From: Notolepis coatsorum
Lineage: Eukaryota; Chordata; Actinopteri; Aulopiformes; Paralepididae
NCBI GenBank assembly: GCA_963971535.1
Contig: OZ020588.1
Span: forward strand, 127,782,818 to 127,846,817
Length of the DNA stretch: 64,000 nt
Direction: 5' to 3'
Part shown: positions 56,746 to 64,000 of the stretch, piece after piece
Layout: every line of letters begins with the position of its first letter
How positions within the stretch are numbered: position 1 is the first letter of the stretch
Notes under the pieces: model-generated
Told to the model about the DNA's origin: nothing
Database searches by the model: none
What the model saw: only the letters and a program-made list of their open reading frames with translations
Program-made: the position numbers and the translations under genes

Positions 56746-57364
56746 AGGGGAACTCCAACATTTTGGGAAATTAGCTTATTTAACATCTTCCCTGGAGTTA
56801 GACAAGAAGATACATACCTTTTTTGTCTCTGTGCGTGCATTTTAGCTTTGGGAATAGACGCTCCGTTAGCATAGCTTAGCTTCATCACTGGAAGTGAGGC
56901 AGGACAGTAGCCTTACAGTGCCTTACAGTGTATTGCAAGGTCTGACATTGACCAAATTTGATATGCATGACCTTGGTGGGCTCTAGGTCAACTCCTGAAA
57001 AGGGGGTCAATGTCAGACCTTGCAATCAAAAGTTAGGGGGCTCACTGAAATTATGGCAAGGGTTATTAGCCCCCTAACTTTTGATTGCAAAGTCTCACAT
57101 TGACCCCCTTTTCAGGAGTTGACCTAGAGCCCACCAAGGTCATGCATATCAAGTTTGGTCAATGTCAGATCTTGCAATACACTGTAAGGCACTGTAAGGC
57201 TACTGTCCTGCCTCACTTCCAGTGATGAAGCTAAGCTATGCTAACGGAGCATCTATTCCCAAAGCTAAAATGCACGCACAGAGACAAAAAAGGTATGTAT
57301 CTTCTTGTCTAACTCCAGGGAAGATGTTAAATAAGCTAATTTCCCCAAATGTTGGAGTTCCCCT
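56746..57364. mobile_element. 619 bp near-perfect palindromic MITE, TTAA target
   Basis: TTAA at 56742-56745 and 57365-57368. Arms of about 295 bases (from AGGGGAACTCCAACATTTTG inward) are inverted copies with only a handful of differences, separated by ~30 bases (CACTGAAATTATGGCAAGGG region, 57035-57065). Ends resemble the AGGGGAACTAT MITEs. A transcript would fold into a very long hairpin. Confidence 0.93.
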
Positions 57365-57516
57365 TTAATGCTAACTGAAACTGTTTTGTATCCTAACTCG
57401 AAAATCTAAAAGATAGTGGACTCTGCTCATTCTCAAATCACATTCCAAGAGCCATGAGAGAAATCAAAGCAAAGCGGCATTTTGGGCATATGCTAAAGCT
57501 GATGGTTGAATAAAAG

Positions 57517-57520
57517 TGTG

Positions 57521-57587
<67 letters not shown>
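57517..57587. repeat. (GT)n microsatellite
   Basis: About 35 units; counterpart of 11541-11707 in the other unit. Confidence 0.97.
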
Positions 57588-57590
<3 letters not shown>

Positions 57591-59165
57591 AATGTCTTGA
57601 CTGCAGAAATGTTATTGATATAAAATTACTTATATTATCCCAAAAGTCTATACTTTTACGTAAAAATATTTGATAGGATAATTGCTCTGTATCTACTGAT
57701 ACTTGTATGTTTAGGACTCAGAATCAGTAGCAGCAGTAAAAAACTAAAATAATAATAATGAATTAATAAATAAAAAAATCAGTGCATCCCTAGTTGTGCC
57801 ATTGGGAGCCACTCAATATTAACTTTGGTCTGTAAGAGCATCTTCCCTGTTGCCATGTGCATTCTCATCTCCACCATCCCGGTCTGAAGCCAGCTGCAAC
57901 CAGCGGGAGACTTTTACATTTCTCCATCTGTAGCCTTGATGCAAAGTGAATTCCTATGAACAGCCCTTTAAAAAAAAAGTGAGTGAGAGAGAGAGAAAAC
58001 GTTATTTGTGTTGTCTATGTTAGTGTGCTATAATACACATAGTAAAATTTATATTTCAAGACCAACATGTGAAGTAATCTGAGTCACTTTGAGAAGAGCA
58101 CAGATTTATCATGGCCATTGAAGACTGTAATTGTAGGATTTCAGAACTACACAGCTAAAAAGGGACAGAGAGTAGTAGAATGATAGATTGAAAGATAGAG
58201 AGCAATAGAGGGAGAGAAAGCTGTGGTGCATGTGAATAGCATCTTACACAATCAACCTTGTAATGAGCAACTTTACACAGATTTATTGTGGATGAACAAA
58301 CTGCAGAATAGAATCTTGGAGCTAAAGAGAGACAGGCAGAGAGAAAGAGTCTGATAGAGAGAGAGCAATAGATAGACAGGGAGAAAAACATATATAGAGA
58401 GAACATGTTAATTGTATTGTCTATGCAAGTTTGCTAGTATAAACATAGTAAAACTTACATTTACCAACATGTGAATTCTGAGTATTTGTGAATTCTGAGT
58501 ATTTATCATAGCCAGACAGTGGGCAGAATTGTAGAACAGCTAAAGAGAGAGACATACTGTATGGGGTGGGACGGGGAAAGAGACAGTTATAATGAGAAAG
58601 AACAATAGATAAATTAATAGAGAGCATGTTAATTGTGTTGTCTATGCTAATGTGCTACTAGTACACATAGTACAAACTTGTATTTCAAAACTAATGTGAA
58701 TTTTGAATAACTCTCTTTGAGGAGAATGTCGATTTATTTTGGCCGGACAGATTTATAGAATCTCAAGACTATGGCTAAAGAGAGAGACAGACAGAAGTGG
58801 AGGGAGGGAGGGATGGAGGGACAGAGAGTGATTTTATGAATTATGATATAAACCACAAGGTAGAGAGCTGCATTCCCGTGGAGCTCCCCATGGAAACAGT
58901 TCATGCTGGTGAGCAGTGAGTGGTGAGCAGCAGCGATCCAAACATATAGGTTTTAATTAGGTTTAAATTGGGTTCATGCAACAGCTCTCATTCCCAGCCC
59001 TCAGCAACCTGGCCACAGCCTTCCTTTTCCTGGGTCAAGTCAACTGCAACCTCCAGTGTGGGGGTGCAGTTTGGAAGCAAGACAGAACACGATACATACT
59101 AGAATGCTTTGAACAGAACTTGCTAAGCCATCCATTGTCAGTAATAGGCATAGTAGGCTACACTT

Positions 59166-60242
59166 TACTACAAATTGGTTCTACTTTTAGTCCATTCAGG
59201 CTACAACAACCAACAGCAGTCTACAACAAAATGAGTCTAATCAATGGTCCTCATTCTCAAACAGACTTATGAGAAAGTTACAAACTAATTTTCTTCAACC
59301 CCACTTACGAACTTCTCAGGGTGATTTAGTCATTCTCAAACGGTTCCTTTTTGGGGATTCGCTGGTAGATAAGAACATGATTTACGAACGCAAAAAAAAG
59401 CAGTCGCAGATAGGACAGACTGGTGTGCGCCCGTGTTCTTAAGGGCTTAATTTGGGAGAAATCATTGGTGATTGCTGTCTCGTCGATTCTACAGACATCC
59501 TCGGATTTAAATAATTATAATAATAATAAATTAGACACTATTTGTATCATTAACAATTACGTTTTATAGTCATGACTCAACGAGGCATTGTGATGTCCGA
59601 AAATAAATAAAAGCACTACACAAATACTGCAAATGACAGTGAATAAATAAATAAATAAGAACTAAACTCAATCGCGCAGATATAGCTATAGTGGAGAATG
59701 GACACATCTACATTCTGCTCTCAGCACATGCACATCCCATTCCTTTAATGTAGTAGGCTATATATATCTCTTGTTCTCTATTTGTATTATTTATTGTTGG
59801 TTTTATTTATTTTGTACATTGCTTGTGACATCCTCGGGCACGACACAAAACACAAGTTGATTTCTTGAACAGATTTTAATGAAGAAGCTTGATCCAACCT
59901 CATCCAAACCTTCATCCAAACCTTCATCCAAACCGTAAAATCTGTATGAGTACAAATGCATACAAAAGATACCATTACTATCACAAGTCCATTACCAATG
60001 GTTGGAACGTCACTATACATATACCACAATTGTTATCTCCATCAATCAATACCTTATTGGCTGCGTGCCAGAACATCGATGCGTTACTGTAGTATGTATT
60101 CTGTCGGTTTCTTGGAAGATTGTCTTGTTTCGTTGGCGTGATGGATTGTTCTTTACTTATTAGAACGCCAGGTAATTCCATTACCATTCAAGTTCATGGT
60201 CCAACGCAGAGAGAGAAGGAGGAAACACGTCACTGGATACCA
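59166..60242. other. Unassigned region
   Basis: GGTCCTCATTCTCAAACAGA at 59248 and CATTCTCAAACGG near 59331 hint at a decayed MITE. CATCCAAACCTT is repeated three times at 59903-59935. No gene recognised. Confidence 0.45.
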
Positions 60243-61874
60243 GGGCCCTCATTCATCAATGTGTGCGTAGAACATGTTCTATTTCCACACGTAAGCACGG
60301 AATGTAGAACCAGTGTACGCACAGGGAAGTCGGGATTCATCACACGTGCGTACGCAGGCTCTACGCACACCTGTCATGATGAATCCCACCTTGGCTCTGC
60401 GGCGAGGCTCGTGCACACTTTCACGTATTTGCATACCAGAAACGCCCCAATTAACCATATACGGTAATGGAATACACCCATGAAATGTGGAAAAATGGAC
60501 TAAGCCGAGGGAAGCGTGTCATGAGACAGGCTGACAGACGTGTACACTTACGGTGATGTCGGATATGATATCTATTAACCATTGCTGCCTGGGCAGCGCA
60601 AACACTAATAAATACCGCGCTGGAATATGACTGCCTTTTCCCGTGTTGTTTGATTAATACCCAGGGATTAAAGTTCTCCTCAATTTTATTCCAAATCGCG
60701 ATGGATCTCCCGTCAATTTTCTACCTGCTGCATATGATTTCTAGAGGCATACTACAATCTATTTTGATGTCAGTATTGGGTAGCCTATATAAACAATAAT
60801 ACGAGAGTATACGAGAACAATGAATCTCACTGCATGTATGATGTAGCCTGCCTTTCAATACATGAACTTGAATTCCATCATGTTTGTGTGCGGGACTCAC
60901 AAGGCTGTTGTCACAATGTGTGGTACCGCCCGGTACAGTAATAATAACAGTCCACACAATATCACGATCCATGCCATAGCCTATGTTCTATTAGGACATG
61001 ATCTGTGACGACAAATGTTCTAGAATGTTTGATTAAGATATCATACTCTGACAGCATGCCTATGATCAACAAAAACGCGAACTTGAATCCCATCATATAC
61101 ATAGTCTGTCCACTATCTGGTGTCATTGCAATGCGTTTTCTATTCTTTCTTATACAGTAAAAAGGGGGAAGAACACTATATTCATATGACTTGTATTCTG
61201 CTTACAGCTTCGAAATTCCACTTGTTTCGTTTAACGTAAAGCCTTTTAAATATAATCAAAACGTTCCCGTGTTTCTGCGGTCTGCGCAAAATAATAACGA
61301 GTTGAGCTTTATGATTTATGATGAATTGAAAATGGGGGACCCTGATGTAAACAAGACGAAAGTCTTTCTCTGGTCTGCATCCCCAATTAACAATTGTATG
61401 TACTGAGCTGTACTGTACTGTACCCATTCTGCAATCTGTTAATAAACTTTTCAATCAATCAATCAATCAAGCTACGCGGAGCGCAGTCAGTCAGTAGCCT
61501 ACACCCCGTGTATTCCGATAACGCTATATAAACCATGCTGCATTCATTCTGAGAGAAAGATCTATTATTCCAAATGCTATTTATAGGGTTTTGACCATAA
61601 TTACACTACTGTTGCTATTTTACAATGAACTATAATGAACTACGGTTCGTACAGAACATGCCAGTGTTATTATGCACAGAAGCTCATTTCCTTGTTGTAA
61701 TAATATATTCTACCACTGGGCGCCAGGTACGCCTGGTCTGACCTGTGCGTAGATGTAAGCACGGAGTCAAGTTCAAATCGAAATTGATGAATCCCACTAT
61801 TTGCTTAGAAATGATCGTACGTACAGGGTAAGCACAGATCTGTGCGTAGAACACGTTGATGAATGAGGGCCCAG
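60243..61874. mobile_element. TIR element GGGCCCTCATTCATCAA, 1.6 kb
   Basis: GGGCCCTCATTCATCAATGT with GTGCGTAGAAC at the left end is mirrored by GTGCGTAGAACACGTTGATG, AATGAGGGCCC at the right. GTGCGTA/TACGCAC repeats follow inside each end. TIRs of this type are known from Harbinger-like MITEs. A clear 3 bp target duplication is not seen. It contains a retroposon tail at 61319 and no transposase. Confidence 0.72.
61319..61470 (+). repeat. Retroposon 3' tail family, copy 6
   Basis: Same block as 17365-17522, ending in AATAAACTTTTC and (ATCA)n, inserted in the TIR element. Confidence 0.85.
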
Positions 61875-62318
61875 GTGTCAACTCTTGTGAGATGTGGTAA
61901 TTGCACAAATAAAATAGAAAAAACAGTGCGCCACTAATATATATCTTATACAAAACAAATAAGAAATACATTGAAAAGCAATTGAGTGTATTATTACTAT
62001 TATACAAAATAAGCATATAAATTGTAAACATAAATAACTATATTAACCAACTGTTAACCATAGCTGCAGTTACACTCCCACCAATTACACATACCAATAA
62101 ATGTGGAATGTCTTATTGCACATACTTATAGAATGTGGAATTTCTTATTGTGGATACTTCAAAGAATATGTCTCTAGGATCAATTGGATTCAACCAGGTA
62201 AGTATCTCTTTTTAGTGTAAAACAAAAACAAAAAACAAAACTCCTATTTTTAGAGTAAAAGCAAGCATAAAATGGGTAAGTGCCAAAACAACTTAATGTT
62301 AAATGACTCACTAGTGCT
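61875..62318 (-). other. 3' flank of the BEL/Pao element
   Basis: Downstream (minus strand) of the pol stop codon. The 3' LTR should lie here, but without its partner, beyond the window, it cannot be delimited. AATGTGGAAT...TCTTATTG occurs twice at about 62098-62150. Confidence 0.4.
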
Positions 62319-64000
62319 CTAGTCTGCTTCTATCAATGTAATGATCTTGTGTATTGGTCCCTCCAAATACACCGTACTGGTTGTAGCCTTCCCTTTGCTA
62401 TCGTATGTGGTGTGGCTTACTAGCAGCTTCAACTTTCTGACTCTACCATCTTGTCCTGGGTAGACTTCAGTGACTCTTGCTAGTCGCCATTCGTTGCGTG
62501 GTGTCAATTCATCTTGGAGAAGGACGATATCGTTGACTTTGAAGTACCTTCTGGTTTTACACCACTTCTGTCTCTGTTGTAAGTTGAGAAGATATTCTTT
62601 CCTCCATCTTGTCCAAAACTCGTTGGCCAAATACTGAACTCGGCGCCACCTCTTTTGTAGGTACAAATCTTCTTTGATGAATCGTCCAGGTGGGCTTAGC
62701 CTTTGTAGCTTACTTCCTTTTGACTTGACAAGTCCCTGCTTTTGCTTGAGTTCTTTTATCTCAGCCAGGAAAACCTCTTCTTGAGCAAGCTTAATGATAG
62801 CAAGCTCAGCTTCTTTTCTTTCTTCCATACTTGTATTTTCGTTGGTGCGTTCTTTCAGACCTTTATGTTCGTTGGCCATTAGTTTTAACCTTGCGACTGC
62901 CTTTACAGCTCTTGTCCAGTCAGAGAACTTCTTCAGGTTGTCTAGTAAAGATCTCTCTTCTTTTGTCTCAGTGTTACACACGAGAGCCTTGCAAAGTTCT
63001 GGGTCATCTTCGTTGACCTCTCCCTTCTTGCATTCTCTGAGGAGTGGACCCTTTTGCCAAAGAAACTTTGGTCCGGTGAACCAGTTTGAGGACTTAAGTT
63101 GATCTGCAGTCAAACCTTGAGAAGCGTGATCCGCTGGGTTGTCCTCAGAAGCAACATAGAACCACTGTTCAGGTTTTGTACTTGACTTAATTCTTTCGAT
63201 GCGGTTGGCTACGAAGGTTTGAAATCTTCTAGCATCGTTGTTTATGTAGCCAAGAACAACTTGGGAATCCGTCCAGAAGGACTCTTGTAGATCTTGGATT
63301 TCGAGCTCATTCCGGAGCATGTCGCTGGTTCGAACGGCAACAACTGCTGCAGCGAGTTCGAGTCTTGGTATTGTTGTAACTTTCGTTGGAGTAACTCTTG
63401 CCTTTCCCATTACTAGACAGCAATGGACATCATCAGACTCGTTGATTGTTCGAAGGTAGGAACATCCGCCGTATCCTGTGACGCTTGCATCTGCAAAGTG
63501 GTGAAGTTCGTAGCCTTTGACATCGCCGAAATCTGGAGGTACGTAGCATCTTTGTACGTGTGTCTCGGACAAGTTGGGGAGGTCTCTGAGCCATGACTCC
63601 CACTGAGGTCTTAGGGCTTCTGGTAGTTCATCGTCCCAGTCGACTTTGTCTCTGCACATCTGCTGGAGAACTTGCTTCCCGAGGAGGACGAAGGGTGCCA
63701 CGAACCCCAGGGGGTCATATATGGAGGCTACGGTAGAGAGCACACCTCGTCTTGTCAGTGGATGGGGCTTTACTTGGACTCTGAACTGGAAGGTGTCGGA
63801 TGTAACACACCACTCTACTCCAAGAGCTCTTTCCACATGTAGTTCTCCTAAGTCCATGTCTTGTTCCTTAACTACAGCACATTCTTCTTCTGGGATGCTT
63901 GCCATGACGTTTTTGCTGTTAGAGACAAACTTGTGTAGTCTCAACCTCCCAGTGCTGCAGAGTTCTCTTGACTCTTGGACAAGTCTTATAGCCTTGTCTT
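62319..64000 (-). CDS. BEL/Pao pol, 3' part, integrase deleted (partial)
   Basis: Open on the minus strand from the window edge (codons read through TTG at 63942-63944) to a stop at 62319. The N-terminal visible part holds RGVLSTVASIYDPLGFVAPF, the conserved block after the reverse transcriptase of BEL/Pao. RNase H follows, with likely acidic residues in HHFADASVTGYGG, PRLELAAA, FWTDSQVVLGYI and NPADHASQG. The C-terminus is DUF5641-like (KRWRRVQYLANEFWTRWRKE, VNDIVLLQDELTPRNEWRLA, VYLEGPIHKI). Between EEVFLAEIKELKQKQGLVKS and SPPGRFIKEDLY the whole integrase, normally about 300 residues or more, is absent, yet the frame stays open. The reverse transcriptase core is outside the window. Probably a non-autonomous derivative. 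Confidence 0.87.
   Translation of the reverse strand, partial: DKAIRLVQESRELCSTGRLRLHKFVSNSKNVMASIPEEECAVVKEQDMDLGELHVERALGVEWCVTSDTFQFRVQVKPHPLTRRGVLSTVASIYDPLGFVAPFVLLGKQVLQQMCRDKVDWDDELPEALRPQWESWLRDLPNLSETHVQRCYVPPDFGDVKGYELHHFADASVTGYGGCSYLRTINESDDVHCCLVMGKARVTPTKVTTIPRLELAAAVVAVRTSDMLRNELEIQDLQESFWTDSQVVLGYINNDARRFQTFVANRIERIKSSTKPEQWFYVASEDNPADHASQGLTADQLKSSNWFTGPKFLWQKGPLLRECKKGEVNEDDPELCKALVCNTETKEERSLLDNLKKFSDWTRAVKAVARLKLMANEHKGLKERTNENTSMEERKEAELAIIKLAQEEVFLAEIKELKQKQGLVKSKGSKLQRLSPPGRFIKEDLYLQKRWRRVQYLANEFWTRWRKEYLLNLQQRQKWCKTRRYFKVNDIVLLQDELTPRNEWRLARVTEVYPGQDGRVRKLKLLVSHTTYDSKGKATTSTVYLEGPIHKIITLIEAD

Larger units (their letters stand above)
56655..59165. repeat. Duplicated unit, copy B (partner 10810-13265)
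   Basis: Same orientation as copy A and clearly alignable except for insertions. It lacks the SINE, contains the 619 bp palindrome, and has a shorter (TG)n (57517-57587). The ~150-200 bp internal degenerate tandem repeat is at about 58000-58800. No coding sequence recognised. Confidence 0.8.

Overview
The window looks like teleost fish nuclear DNA. The grounds are the repeat types: L1, L2/Rex1-type LINEs, BEL/Pao and other LTR elements, hAT, PIF/Harbinger and TTAA-type DNA transposons, a tRNA-derived SINE, long (ATT)n, (GT)n and (CCT)n tracts, and many GCTAACGTTAGC-like stretches. I cannot name the species. I found no convincing host protein-coding gene. Almost everything recognisable is mobile-element sequence, much of it nested.

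Layout. 1-5300: a TTAA-type MITE sits in an L2-like LINE and is itself split by a 4.2 kb, nearly unmutated LTR element (378-4610, minus strand). That element is a BEL/Pao deletion derivative with one long ORF. 7.0-10.8 kb: an interspersed repeat, then a 3.2 kb TTAA-bounded element holding a hAT copy with an 8 bp target duplication. 10.8-13.3 kb: a unit present again at 56.65-59.2 kb. The first copy carries a SINE that the second lacks, so an empty site is available.

13.9-34.7 kb: one minus-strand LINE copy is split into pieces by a 3.6 kb hAT (14199-17844), a 2.3 kb PIF/Harbinger-like element (17920-20186) that contains a hAT MITE that contains a TTAA MITE, and a 13.8 kb composite block (20235-34029). 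The composite holds a full-length L1 (20793-26902) with 17 bp target duplications, a plus-strand LINE tail split by a second minus-strand LINE, promoter-like DNA near 27.1 kb, and about 4 kb that I cannot assign.

36.1-39.3 kb: an apparent TTAA-type element full of later insertions. 39.9-45.0 kb: a second, older, 5'-truncated L1 with a 16 bp target duplication, interrupted by a small LINE tail and a solo LTR. 45.4-50.9 kb: hAT MITE, hairpins, a TIR element nested in an interspersed repeat, and L2 fragments. 51.0-54.7 kb: two related copies of an element with about 400 bp inverted ends. 55-62 kb: hairpin MITEs, the second copy of the duplicated unit with a 619 bp near-perfect palindrome inside it, and a 1.6 kb TIR element. 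62.3-64.0 kb: the 3' part of a BEL/Pao pol gene that has lost its integrase in frame and runs off the window.

No pathway links these genes; they are independent selfish elements. What the window offers is a readable insertion history. Target duplications, empty sites and interrupted LINE copies give relative order for a dozen insertions. All boundaries were read by eye. Identity values and family names need alignment and a repeat library.
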